Assembly: GCA_946402335.1 (NCBI GenBank)
Contig: CAMIWE010000001.1
Coordinates: 1-64,000 of the forward strand
DNA: 64,000 nt
Reading direction: 5' to 3'
Source of the DNA: an uncultured Lachnoclostridium sp.
GTDB taxonomy: Bacteria > Bacillota > Clostridia > Lachnospirales > Lachnospiraceae
Shown here piece by piece: positions 10,106-19,693 of this stretch. Each line of letters begins with the position of its first letter. The stretch's first letter is position 1. Position numbers and translations under genes: made by a program. A model generated the notes under the pieces. That model had not been told where the DNA came from, did not search any database, and was given only the letters and a program-made list of their open reading frames with translations.

Positions 10106-10210
10106 GTATTGCTGAAACACCGGCGGGCGGGTTCATCTCCCGTAAACCGCATTTCTTGCCCGGAAAGCATGGTTCTTCCCGAATGACCGGTGTCTGTTAC
10201 CGAAATCAAA

Positions 10211-10251
10211 AAAGGCTGTTGCAAGGAGCTTCCTCCATCGCAACAGCCTTT
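10211..10251. terminator. Rho-independent terminator between convergent genes
   Basis: AAAGGCTGTTGC...GCAACAGCCTTT. Confidence 0.85.
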
Positions 10252-10269
10252 GCTGTTATTCCGATTCTG

Positions 10270-11670
10270 TTATACGTTTTTGATTCCGTCCTGCTTAAGT
10301 TTTTCCTCCTCAAGAATCCGGATCGCTTCCTCGCTGTTCTGTACGATGACCGCGCCCGGCGTGGTGATATAGCTTTCGGTTTCCTTCGGGAGATTCTTCT
10401 CCTCGAGTTTCACCTCAAGGTAGGACTTCAGGATGGAATATACGAGGGCAAATGTCGGAACCGCAATCAGCATTCCGATAATTCCCCAGAGATTCGAAAA
10501 CAGGGTACATGCAAGCAGTACGTAAATCGGCTTCATGCCCACTTTCTTTCCGACAATGTGCGGATCCAGGTAGTTTCCGTCGAACTGCTGCAATACCAGT
10601 ATGAATCCGGCGAAGACCAGTCCGTGCAACGGATTCACGCAGAAGATCAGGAATGCGCACGGGATACCGCCGATGAACGGTCCGAAGAACGGAATTACGT
10701 TCGTGACACCGATGATGATGCTGACCAGTCCTTTATACTGTGCGATGCCGTCGAAGAAAAGTCCGAGAATATTCGTTCCGATAAAGCAAAGCATTCCGAT
10801 TACGGCCGAGTCAAGAATCTTTCCGAGGATTGCCGTCGAGAAGATGCCATTTGCCTTATGCAATGTCTGGACCGTAACCTTGGCGGTCTTCTTCGGGAAG
10901 ACTGCGAAAATGATCTTCTTTACAAGACCGATCAGGTATTCCTTGTCCTTCATCATGTAGATTGCAAAGATCAAACCGATCAGAAGGTTAAAGAGCACCC
11001 TGAGGATTGCCTTCAGGCTGTCCGTAACCAGCTTGGCGGAAGCCGAAATGATCGAAGTCAGACGATCCTGCAGGAAATTCTTCAAACTCTCCGTCGAACT
11101 CTCAATGATCGGCTGGAACGTTTCTTTGATCGTTTCATTTCTGGAAATCAGTTTCTCCAGTGAGTCACGCGTCGTCTCTGCATAGGAAGGAACGTTATTT
11201 AACAGGGTTTCGATACTGGCCGTAAACTCGGGGATAATGGCTACCAGCAAAAGCGTGATCATGGCAAGTACCAGGACCACCGTGATCAGAATGGCAAATC
11301 CGCGGCTGCGGTTTCGGACGCGGGTTTCCTTCTGCTCCGGCGTCTCGCCTTTCCGGCCCTTCCGGGACAGTCCCCAGCGGACGAATATCCGCTCAATCAA
11401 ACGAACAAGCGGATTCATCAAAAAGGCGATACAAAAGCCCCAGATTGCAGGTGAGACTGCTTTCAGGACGGTTTTCAGCATGTTCCCGAATACGGGAAGC
11501 AGATGAAGCAGATAATAGAAAACCAGGGCACCGATAAGCACAAGGAACGCAGCGGTTGCCTGCCCCCTGTATTGACCGGCCTCCTTCATTCCTCCGAACA
11601 GCCCCTTCTTCTTGGCCGGTTCGTCGTCCTGCACCGTCGTCTCTATGTTTTGCGTGTTCTTTTCTTCCAT
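10270..11670 (-). CDS. AI-2E family transporter
   Basis: 466 aa polytopic protein; GVTNVIPFFGPFIGGIPCAFL, QQFDGNYLDPHIVGKKVGM. Confidence 0.9.
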   Translation of the reverse strand: MEEKNTQNIETTVQDDEPAKKKGLFGGMKEAGQYRGQATAAFLVLIGALVFYYLLHLLPVFGNMLKTVLKAVSPAIWGFCIAFLMNPLVRLIERIFVRWGLSRKGRKGETPEQKETRVRNRSRGFAILITVVLVLAMITLLLVAIIPEFTASIETLLNNVPSYAETTRDSLEKLISRNETIKETFQPIIESSTESLKNFLQDRLTSIISASAKLVTDSLKAILRVLFNLLIGLIFAIYMMKDKEYLIGLVKKIIFAVFPKKTAKVTVQTLHKANGIFSTAILGKILDSAVIGMLCFIGTNILGLFFDGIAQYKGLVSIIIGVTNVIPFFGPFIGGIPCAFLIFCVNPLHGLVFAGFILVLQQFDGNYLDPHIVGKKVGMKPIYVLLACTLFSNLWGIIGMLIAVPTFALVYSILKSYLEVKLEEKNLPKETESYITTPGAVIVQNSEEAIRILEEEKLKQDGIKNV

Positions 11671-11723
11671 GATTTCCTCCCCGAAATCAGATCGAACAGG
11701 TTCCTCTTACACACTCCCCGTTA

Positions 11724-12365
11724 TTATGCCCACGGATCCGTTTCCTGTGCCGGACGGATTCCCATTAAAAGTCCCTGCCACGAATAGATGAACCATTCTC
11801 CCGTGGAGGGCTTGGTCCGAAGCGTTACTTTGCGGTCATTGTCCGCGCCGCCGCTCGGAATATAAAGACTTACATAGCCGTCTTTCATCGTGTCGTAACT
11901 GTACGGATTGTCATGAATCGTAATCGTATACGGCATGGACGGCGTATAGTTATTCTGCGGGTTTGCGCCCTTAAAGTAGGACTTAACGGTATACCGTCCG
12001 CCTTCCATGAACTGCGTCTGGATCAGCTGCAGATCACGGTTTGCCACGGCGTCGGGTCCGTTCAGGTAGTCAAGCATTGCCTTGCTTTCCTCCGGAAAAT
12101 CCGCATACACGTTAAGCGCAAGCACCGCAAGCGCCGCCGTCTCAAAGAAATCCTTCGGGTTCTTCTGAAGAGCCTTCAGGGCTTCCAGGGACAGAGGAAG
12201 CGAATCATAGGTGAATTCTCTGGTCGTCATCTTGAAGTTGGCGGCGGAATTCCGGATCTCGTTCTGCAATCCCTGCCCGACCTTTTGCTCCGTGCGGTTG
12301 ATCAGGCTGTTCGCCTCGCTTTTAATAATCTGTTCCGTTCTTTTCAGAATATCAAACAGTCCCAC
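11724..12365 (-). CDS. Hypothetical protein with PspA-like N-terminal amphipathic helix
   Basis: GTG start at 12365 with AAAGGAG RBS; VGLFDILKRTEQIIKSEANSLINRTEQ...; ORF track extends 5' to 12437 but the upstream part looks non-coding. Confidence 0.7.
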   Translation of the reverse strand: MGLFDILKRTEQIIKSEANSLINRTEQKVGQGLQNEIRNSAANFKMTTREFTYDSLPLSLEALKALQKNPKDFFETAALAVLALNVYADFPEESKAMLDYLNGPDAVANRDLQLIQTQFMEGGRYTVKSYFKGANPQNNYTPSMPYTITIHDNPYSYDTMKDGYVSLYIPSGGADNDRKVTLRTKPSTGEWFIYSWQGLLMGIRPAQETDPWA

Positions 12366-12456
12366 AGGAAATCTCCTTTCGGATATCGGGCAAATCTCCG
12401 ACCGGTTGCCCGGTCGGAGACAGATACCCGTTTTCATTCAAACAATCAAAACCGGA

Positions 12457-13758
12457 TTAAGCCATCGGCTTTCCGCACTGCGGACAGAACTTAAGGGTCG
12501 TTCCCTCCGGTGCCTCGTATCCGCATGCGCCGCAGATCTGCTTCTGTGCTGCGGGCTTCTTCGTTCCGCAGTTCGTGCAGAAGTTTCCGGTGCACTCGGT
12601 GCCGCACTCAGGGCACTTCCAGCTGCCTGCCGGAGCGGGCTTCTTAGCGCCGCAGTTCGTGCAGAAGTTTCCGGTTACGATCGTGCCGCAATCCGGGCAC
12701 TTCCAACCGTCAGCAGGAGCCTGCGGAGCTGCCTGAGGAGCTGTCTGAGGCTGCGAAGCATACAGGTTTGCAACGCCCTGTGCGCCGCCGCCGATGCCGT
12801 TTACCATGCCGACACCCATAAGACCGGCTGCTGCGCCGTTCGGGTTCTTCGCTGCTGCAACAACTGCCTCTGCCTGGGAACCTACGGTAACGGCAATACC
12901 CATCGAAGGATCGCGGTACATAGCGTTCTTCTGAGCGGTCTTGATCATCTCGGCGTCTTCCTCGGGAAGCGTAACGGTTCCGAGAGCTACGTTAACAACG
13001 GTCAAACCGCGGAAGCTGCCCCATTTGGCGGAAAGAGCCTCATTCATGGCAACCTCAAGGTCGGTATTGTGAGCGATGATCTGGTTCGGGCGAAGCTCCA
13101 TGTCGGAAAGCTTTGCAAGAGCCGGCTGAAGGGCGCTGATGAACTCGGTCTTCAGCATATTGTCAAGTTCGGAACGGCGATACTCGCCGGTAACATTTCC
13201 GCAAACGTTCGTATAGAAAAGAAGCGGGTCAGCGATACGGTAGGAATAAACGCCTGCGCAACGCAGGGATACGTCTACGTCAAGACCGATCTTGGAGTCT
13301 ACAACACGGAACGGAACCGGGTTCGGGGTACCGAATTTGTTGTCCAGGATTTCCTTGGTGTTGAAGTAGTAAACTCTCTGGTCCTTGCCGGTGTCGCCGC
13401 CGTATGCGAAACGCTTACCGATCGTCTTAAAAGTATTCAGAATGCCCTGGCCGAGGCCGCCGGTAAAGATACTGGGCTCCGTCGAGGAATCCCAGGTGAA
13501 TTCGCCGGGCTCTGCACAGAACTCAACAACCTTGCCCTGCTCCACAATGATCATGGCCTGGCCGTCTGCAACAGCGATTCCGGAACCGTTGGAAATAATG
13601 TTGTCATTACCCTTTGTATTGGAGGAACGGTTTCCGATCTGCTTCTGTCCTTTCGTTACAAGCACATCCTTGTCCATTGCCTCGCAGTAGAAGAACTCTT
13701 TCCACTGATCCGCAAGTGTCCCGCCTGCTGCACCCAATAAAGCTTTAATCAGTCCCAT
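12457..13758 (-). CDS. SPFH-domain protein with C-terminal double/triple zinc ribbons (YdjI-like)
   Basis: 433 aa; N-terminal SPFH-like region; repeated WKCPDCGTIVTGNFCTNCGAKKP / WKCPECGTECTGNFCTNCGTKKP / CGACGYEAPEGTTLKFCPQCGKPM. Confidence 0.85.
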   Translation of the reverse strand: MGLIKALLGAAGGTLADQWKEFFYCEAMDKDVLVTKGQKQIGNRSSNTKGNDNIISNGSGIAVADGQAMIIVEQGKVVEFCAEPGEFTWDSSTEPSIFTGGLGQGILNTFKTIGKRFAYGGDTGKDQRVYYFNTKEILDNKFGTPNPVPFRVVDSKIGLDVDVSLRCAGVYSYRIADPLLFYTNVCGNVTGEYRRSELDNMLKTEFISALQPALAKLSDMELRPNQIIAHNTDLEVAMNEALSAKWGSFRGLTVVNVALGTVTLPEEDAEMIKTAQKNAMYRDPSMGIAVTVGSQAEAVVAAAKNPNGAAAGLMGVGMVNGIGGGAQGVANLYASQPQTAPQAAPQAPADGWKCPDCGTIVTGNFCTNCGAKKPAPAGSWKCPECGTECTGNFCTNCGTKKPAAQKQICGACGYEAPEGTTLKFCPQCGKPMA

Positions 13759-13788
13759 AGTAAAAATCTCCTTTCAAATAATCAAACC

Positions 13789-14187
13789 TCAGTTTGATTT
13801 TCTTGTTCGTTTTCCTTCCTCTCTGAGGAAACGGTCCTCGCTCACCCGCAGGACGAAAGAGTCTTTTACGACATAGTCCTTTGCATTTGAGGATTTCCTT
13901 ATATTCTTCATGCCGCTGGTCATGATGCCGACGGTGATCGCAGCCGCGATCAGGCCGATGACTGCAGCGATGAGGAATTTCTTGATGTAAAAGCCGGCCG
14001 TCTTGTCCGGTTTCTCGTCCGTCCCCTTATCCGCGGTTGTCAGAAATACCACGGAAGTCTTGTCCTCCGTTACGGACAGACGGACGTCCGAAGCTGTTCC
14101 CGCCGCCTTCGCGGCAGGTTTGTGGAATACGAGGATTCCCGTCATAAGGAGCAGAACGGGAATCAATAATAGAATACGTTTCTTCAT
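13789..14187 (-). CDS. Small membrane protein (two TM segments)
   Basis: 132 aa; signal/TM at N-terminus and FLIAAVIGLIAAAITVGIM; adjacent to SPFH gene. Confidence 0.65.
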   Translation of the reverse strand: MKKRILLLIPVLLLMTGILVFHKPAAKAAGTASDVRLSVTEDKTSVVFLTTADKGTDEKPDKTAGFYIKKFLIAAVIGLIAAAITVGIMTSGMKNIRKSSNAKDYVVKDSFVLRVSEDRFLREEGKRTRKSN

Positions 14188-14197
14188 CCCGTGCCTC

Positions 14198-15262
14198 CTA
14201 TAGTAAACTCAAAATGGTTCCGAGGATCACCGTAACGGCTCCGAAGATTCCCCAGAAATAAGCTCTTCTGCGCTGTTTGCTGACCGGAAGTTCGCCGACC
14301 ATCTTGCCGGTCTGGCCGTTGATTGCGTAGCGGTAATCCTTCCCGCCGTACTTGCAATTGATAATGTAAACCGGCAGCAGTACGTACTTAACCGACGGAT
14401 TCGAAACAGATAACGACTTATTCTTGTCACGCACTTCGGAATAGCCTTTCGTGGTTTCGCGGAACCGCTCCACCGTACTTGCCTTCATCAATTCCTCCGC
14501 ACGCGGAACGCTGTCATCCGGATCCTGGTCGAAACGGTCTGCCAGATACCCCGAAAGATATGCCGTCTGGAAATCCGTCAGCTCTTCGAAGCGGTACGGT
14601 CCGATCGATTCCATCATCGCATCGTCCATCTTCACGGCTCCGTCCACCGGAACGTTCTTGAACGAAAGCTGTCCGCCTCGCTCAAGCGAGTAGTACTTGG
14701 TCTCTTCCACGCGGTAATTGCCGTCATCGTAACGGGATACCTTCTTTGCGTCAAATTCGACCGTGCCGTTTACGGTTCCGTCAAAAAGCCAGAACGGAAC
14801 GTAAATTCCCTGAACATCGTTCACCCTCTTGTTGGTGAAGAAATCTCTCGGCAGAAGCTTCTTGCCTTTTCCGAAGTTCGCGACGATCTGCTTCATCTGC
14901 TCTTTCGTGACTTTGAACGGGATCACGCCGTTCGGACGGAGTCCTCCGTCAAATGCGTCGTTGATCACCACTTCGCTGTCGCAGTACGGGCAGTGGGTCG
15001 CAGCCGTCGTGCCGTCGGTCAGGATCTCGGCGCCGCAGGATTTACAGATGTAAACCTTGGTCGTCGTATCCGTATTGGCCTGCAGGCCTGCCTTATAGTT
15101 TCCCCAGCTGAAGGTGGATTGCGGATCCGCGCCCCGCACGGCTGCTTCCATTTCGGCTACTTCGTAGGTGTTGCCGCAGGAAGCGCATTCAAGCTTTCCG
15201 CTGGCCGCTCCGTACTGAAGCGCTGTGCCGCATGCCGGGCACTTATAAAAAGTATTATCCAT
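14198..15262 (-). CDS. TFIIB-type zinc-ribbon membrane protein (YdjG-like)
   Basis: Start MDNTFYKCPACGTALQYGAASGKLECASCGNTYEV; second ribbon CKSCGAEI...HCPYC; C-terminal TM. Confidence 0.8.
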   Translation of the reverse strand: MDNTFYKCPACGTALQYGAASGKLECASCGNTYEVAEMEAAVRGADPQSTFSWGNYKAGLQANTDTTTKVYICKSCGAEILTDGTTAATHCPYCDSEVVINDAFDGGLRPNGVIPFKVTKEQMKQIVANFGKGKKLLPRDFFTNKRVNDVQGIYVPFWLFDGTVNGTVEFDAKKVSRYDDGNYRVEETKYYSLERGGQLSFKNVPVDGAVKMDDAMMESIGPYRFEELTDFQTAYLSGYLADRFDQDPDDSVPRAEELMKASTVERFRETTKGYSEVRDKNKSLSVSNPSVKYVLLPVYIINCKYGGKDYRYAINGQTGKMVGELPVSKQRRRAYFWGIFGAVTVILGTILSLL

Positions 15263-15401
15263 CCTCCTTCTCCCTTTTCCCGATCTTTCGCGCAATCGGG
15301 TTTATAGTAAGTCTATTTTACCAAACATCCCGTAATAATACAACAAGAAGAATGCGAAAACTCATCAAAAATTCACACTTCTGACGAAACGCCGTTTGCT
15401 C

Positions 15402-15430
15402 TTGACTGTATGCGGGGAAAATACTATAAT
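15402..15430 (+). promoter_or_regulatory. Sigma-A-type promoter for BMP lipoprotein
   Basis: TTGACT-17 bp-TATAAT. Confidence 0.8.
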
Positions 15431-15525
15431 TTCAGTAGGGTCAGGAGGCATCCCTCCGGCCTTAATTTACTTCTGCGGCACAACCGCATTTCACACATTT
15501 TCATTACCCGTAAGGAGAAAAGCTT

Positions 15526-16740
15526 ATGAAAAAACTTCTTGCTCTGCTCCTCACTGCTTTGATGATTCTTTCCCTTACCGCTTGCGGAAGCAACGATAAG
15601 AATGAAGAGGGCAGCGAAGAGTACAAAAACATCAAAGTGGGTCTCATTTGTCTTCACAATGAGCAGTCCACTTACGACCTTAACTTCATCAACGCCATGA
15701 AGGACACCTGCAAAAAGCTCGGCATTCCGGAGAGCCGTATGATCATCGTTACCGGTATTGACGAGAGCAACGCCTGCTATGAGGCTGCAAAGGACCTTGT
15801 TGACCGTGGCTGTAACATTATTTTCGCCGATTCCTTCGGCCATGAGGATTTCATGATCCAGGCTGCCAAGGAATTCCCGAAGGTTCAGTTCTGCCATGCA
15901 ACCGGTACCAAGGCTCACACCGAAGGCCTTGCAAACTACCACAATGCTTTCGCAAGCATTTATGAAGGCCGTTACGCTGCCGGTGTTGCAGCAGGTCTTA
16001 AGCTGAACGAAATGATCGAGTCCGGCAAGATTACCGCTGACAAGGCTGTTATGGGTTATGTAGGTGCTTATACCTACGCCGAAGTTATTTCCGGTTACAC
16101 CTCTTTCTATCTTGGCGCTAAGTCCGTATGCCCGAGCGTTACCATGAAGGTACAGTTCACGGGTTCCTGGTATGACGAGACCGCTGAGAAGGAAGCTGCC
16201 GAGAAGCTCATCAGCGCAGGCTGCGTACTGATCAGCCAGCATGCCGATTCCATGGGTGCTCCTACCGCATGTGAGAAGGCCGGCGTTCCGAACGTTTCCT
16301 ACAACGGTTCCACCGTTTCTTCCTGCCCGAACACCTTTATCGTTTCCTCCCGTATCAACTGGGCTCCTTATTACACCTACGCAATCAACTGCGTAAAGGA
16401 TAACAAGGCTATCGCAGCTGACTGGACCGGCGGTTTCGCAGAGGGTTCCGTAGAGCTTTCCGCAATCAACGAGAAGGCTGCAGCTGCAGGCACCAAGGAT
16501 AAGGTTGACGCTGTCGTTGCCGATCTCAAGGCAGGCAAGATCAAGGTGTTCAGCACCTCGACCTTCACCAAGGACGGCTCCGCCCTTACCTCTTACATGG
16601 CTGACATTGACAGCGATGCTGCTTACACGCCTGATACCGAAGTTATCAAGGACGGTTTCTTCCATGAATCCGAGTTCCGCAGCGCTCCTGCATTTGACAT
16701 CCAGATTGATGGTATTGAACTTCTGAACAGTAAGTTCTAA
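15526..16740 (+). CDS. BMP-family (basic membrane protein) substrate-binding lipoprotein
   Basis: 404 aa; lipobox LTACGS; FADSFGHEDFMIQAAKEFPKVQFCHATG, YEGRYAAGVAAG. Confidence 0.92.
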   Translation: MKKLLALLLTALMILSLTACGSNDKNEEGSEEYKNIKVGLICLHNEQSTYDLNFINAMKDTCKKLGIPESRMIIVTGIDESNACYEAAKDLVDRGCNIIFADSFGHEDFMIQAAKEFPKVQFCHATGTKAHTEGLANYHNAFASIYEGRYAAGVAAGLKLNEMIESGKITADKAVMGYVGAYTYAEVISGYTSFYLGAKSVCPSVTMKVQFTGSWYDETAEKEAAEKLISAGCVLISQHADSMGAPTACEKAGVPNVSYNGSTVSSCPNTFIVSSRINWAPYYTYAINCVKDNKAIAADWTGGFAEGSVELSAINEKAAAAGTKDKVDAVVADLKAGKIKVFSTSTFTKDGSALTSYMADIDSDAAYTPDTEVIKDGFFHESEFRSAPAFDIQIDGIELLNSKF

Positions 16741-16756
16741 TCCATGCAAAAGCTTG

Positions 16757-16786
16757 AAAAGCGGTCGGCATCAGCCGGCCGCTTTT
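16757..16786 (+). terminator. Terminator/attenuator after BMP lipoprotein
   Basis: AAAAGCGGtCGGC-atca-GCCGgCCGCTTTTTT. Confidence 0.85.
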
Positions 16787-16856
16787 TTGTGTCCGAATCT
16801 CCGGCCGAAGGGGTCTTTTTTATGGCTTTTTTTCTTTCGGAATCGCCCCGCCGTGC

Positions 16857-16885
16857 TTGAATCGGAAACCCTTGCATGATATAAT
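16857..16885 (+). promoter_or_regulatory. Sigma-A-type promoter for ABC transporter operon
   Basis: TTGAAT-17 bp-TATAAT. Confidence 0.75.
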
Positions 16886-16926
16886 GTTTCTATCTTTTTG
16901 ATTGTACGAAAAAGGAGGGCAACAGC

Positions 16927-18585
16927 GTGAGTGAACAGACCTCTGTTGAGACCGGCTCCGGCTCCGGCGTAAAGGCTGACGGACGGGTTCCGGCAATAGA
17001 ACTTCGAAACATCACCAAAACCTTCGGCGAGGTAATTGCCAATCAGGATATCAGTCTGAACGTGTACCGCGGCGAGATTCTTTCCGTACTCGGAGAGAAC
17101 GGCAGCGGAAAGACGACGTTGATGAACATGATCTCCGGCATTTACTATCCCGATTCCGGTGAGATATTGATTGACGGGGAGGAGGTATTGATCCGCTCTC
17201 CGAAAGACGCCTTCCGCTACAAGATCGGAATGATTCACCAGCACTTCAAGCTGATCGACGTATTTACCGCAACCGAGAACATCGTTCTCGGACTGAACGA
17301 CGGCCGCTACGACCTTCCCGCCTATGAAGTGCGCGTTAAGGAAATCTGCGACCGTTACGGCTTTGTCCTCGATCCGAAGAAGAAGGTTTATGACATGTCG
17401 GTTTCCGAGAAGCAGACGGTTGAGATCATAAAGGTTCTGTTCCGCGGCGCCGATATTCTGATTCTGGACGAACCGACTGCCGTGCTTACCCCGCAGGAGA
17501 CCGACCGCCTGTTCAACGTACTCCGCCGCATGCGGGAGGACGGCAAGGCGATCATAATCATCACACATAAGCTTCATGAGGTACTTTCCCTTTCCGACCG
17601 CGTTTCGGTTCTTTGTAAGGGCCGCTACATCGGAACGGTCATTACCGCCGAGACCAACGAGCAAAAGCTTACCGAAATGATGGTCGGGGAAAAGGTGGAC
17701 CTGAACATCCACCGCAGCGATCCGCCTAAGGATTCGGTGCCCCGTCTGGTTGTGAACAACCTGGTATGCAAAAACGAAGACGGCATCGAAGTATTGAAAA
17801 ACATCTCCTTTACCGCAATGAGCGGCGAGATTCTCGGAATTGCCGGAATCGCCGGAAGCGGCCAGAGAGAACTGCTGGAATCCATTGCCGGGCTTGAAAA
17901 GCTCGAATCCGGTGAGATCACCTATAACAATCCGGCCACCGGAGCTGCCGAGGACCTTCGAAACAAGTCCCCGCGCCAGATCCGTGAACTCGGCGTCCGG
18001 CTTTCCTTCGTTCCCGAGGACCGTCTCGGCATGGGACTTGTCGGAAACATGGACATTATCGATAACATGATGCTTCGAAGCTACCGGGGCGGACGCGGCC
18101 TGTTCTTAAACCGTACCGATCCGGCCTCGCTTGCCGAGAAGATCATAAATGACCTCGGCGTCGTAACGCCCGGTGCGAAAACGCCGGTCCGCAGACTTTC
18201 CGGCGGAAACGTTCAGAAGGTGCTTGTCGGCCGTGAAATTGCCTCCGCGCCCACCGTTTTGATGGTTGCCTATCCGGTCCGCGGCCTTGACATCAACTCC
18301 TCCTTCACCATTTACAACCTCTTGAATGAGCAGAAGGAAAAGGGCGTATCTGTCATATTTGTCGGCGAAGACCTTGATGTTCTGATCGAGCTTTGCGACC
18401 GCATCCTGGTGCTCAGCTCCGGGCAGATTTCCGGCATCGTCGATCCGCGCGTGCAGCCCGAAGGCATCACGCTCAAAGAGCAGATCGGTCTGCTGATGAC
18501 CAAGAAGGTATCCGGAACCGAAGAAACTCCGGCAGGTTCGGAAGAATCCTCTTCGGCCGAAGGAAAGGAGGCAGCGAATGACTGA
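16927..18585 (+). CDS. Nucleoside/simple-sugar ABC transporter ATP-binding protein (two ATPase domains)
   Basis: 552 aa, GTG start; GENGSGKTTLMNMISG, LDEPTAVLTPQE, second degenerate Walker A GIAGSGQRELLE, LSGGNVQKVLVGRE. Confidence 0.93.
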   Translation: MSEQTSVETGSGSGVKADGRVPAIELRNITKTFGEVIANQDISLNVYRGEILSVLGENGSGKTTLMNMISGIYYPDSGEILIDGEEVLIRSPKDAFRYKIGMIHQHFKLIDVFTATENIVLGLNDGRYDLPAYEVRVKEICDRYGFVLDPKKKVYDMSVSEKQTVEIIKVLFRGADILILDEPTAVLTPQETDRLFNVLRRMREDGKAIIIITHKLHEVLSLSDRVSVLCKGRYIGTVITAETNEQKLTEMMVGEKVDLNIHRSDPPKDSVPRLVVNNLVCKNEDGIEVLKNISFTAMSGEILGIAGIAGSGQRELLESIAGLEKLESGEITYNNPATGAAEDLRNKSPRQIRELGVRLSFVPEDRLGMGLVGNMDIIDNMMLRSYRGGRGLFLNRTDPASLAEKIINDLGVVTPGAKTPVRRLSGGNVQKVLVGREIASAPTVLMVAYPVRGLDINSSFTIYNLLNEQKEKGVSVIFVGEDLDVLIELCDRILVLSSGQISGIVDPRVQPEGITLKEQIGLLMTKKVSGTEETPAGSEESSSAEGKEAAND

Positions 18586-19693
18586 CGAGAAAAAGCATAA
18601 ACATGTCAGGGAGCCCCTTATCCATCTGGCGAAGCGGGACAATCTTCCCCGTTCCAAGGCGCTCCTGATCCGGACAATCGCCATTGCCCTCGGAATCCTG
18701 ATCACCTGTGTTTTCGGGTTCCTGATCATCGGCTGGAGCCCGAGCCGAATCGTTCATGCAATGTTAGACGGAACCTTCGGTACCGAGAACCGGCGCTGGG
18801 ATCTGTTTGAAAAGACCGCGATTCTTTTGTGTATATCCCTTGCCGTAACCCCCGCATTCCGGATGCGGTTCTGGAACATCGGTGCAGAAGGCCAGACGCT
18901 GATTGCCTGCCTTACCTCAGCGGCGTGCATGATTAAACTCGGGGATAAATTACCGAACCCCGTCCTTTTGCTGGTAATGCTTGTGCTTTCGATCACGGCC
19001 GGCATGATCTGGGCGTTGATCCCCGCGATATTCAAGGCCTTCTGGAACACCAACGAAACGCTCTTCACCCTGATGATGAACTACGTCGCCACCCAGATCA
19101 CCTCGTATTTCATTTATATCTGGTCGGTTCCGAAGGGCTCCGGGCACATCGGCATCATCAATCCGACGACCCATTCCGGCTGGCTTGTTTCGATCGGTGA
19201 TTATCCGTATCTGCTGAATATCCTGGTCACGATCGTAATGACGATCACGTCATATATTTACCTGAATCACTGCAAGCACGGTTATGAGATTTCGGTTGTC
19301 GGCGAAAGCGAGAAAACCGCACGCTACATCGGAATCAACGTTAAAGCCGTTATTCTTCGGACCATGTGCATTTCCGGTGCCATTTGCGGACTTGCCGGAT
19401 TCCTGATTGTTTCGGGCGCGGACCACACCGTTATCACCGGTTCGGTCGGCGGTCTCGGATTTACCGCAATCATGGTTTCCTGGCTCGCGAAATTCAATCC
19501 GCTGGCCATGTCCTTCTTCGCGTTTATGATTGCCTTCCTCGGCAAAGGCGCGAAAGAGATTACGACACTTTCCGGACTGGACTCCTCATTTGCCGATATC
19601 GTTACGGGATTTGTAATCTTCTGTATCATCGGCTGTGAATTCTTTATCAATTACAAGATAAAAATGCGCAGAAAGGAGGCGAAGCACGAATGA
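18578..19693 (+). CDS. ABC transporter permease (BMP-type)
   Basis: 371 aa polytopic; FWNIGAEGQTLIACL, NETLFTLMMNYVA. Confidence 0.9.
   Translation: MTDEKKHKHVREPLIHLAKRDNLPRSKALLIRTIAIALGILITCVFGFLIIGWSPSRIVHAMLDGTFGTENRRWDLFEKTAILLCISLAVTPAFRMRFWNIGAEGQTLIACLTSAACMIKLGDKLPNPVLLLVMLVLSITAGMIWALIPAIFKAFWNTNETLFTLMMNYVATQITSYFIYIWSVPKGSGHIGIINPTTHSGWLVSIGDYPYLLNILVTIVMTITSYIYLNHCKHGYEISVVGESEKTARYIGINVKAVILRTMCISGAICGLAGFLIVSGADHTVITGSVGGLGFTAIMVSWLAKFNPLAMSFFAFMIAFLGKGAKEITTLSGLDSSFADIVTGFVIFCIIGCEFFINYKIKMRRKEAKHE

Noticed and set aside
12211-13740. 509-aa plus-strand ORF
   Set aside because: Antisense to the well-supported SPFH/zinc-ribbon gene; Cys/Leu/Ser-rich translation with no family motifs, an artefact of codon bias
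15424-16749. 441-aa minus-strand ORF
   Set aside because: Antisense shadow of the BMP lipoprotein gene
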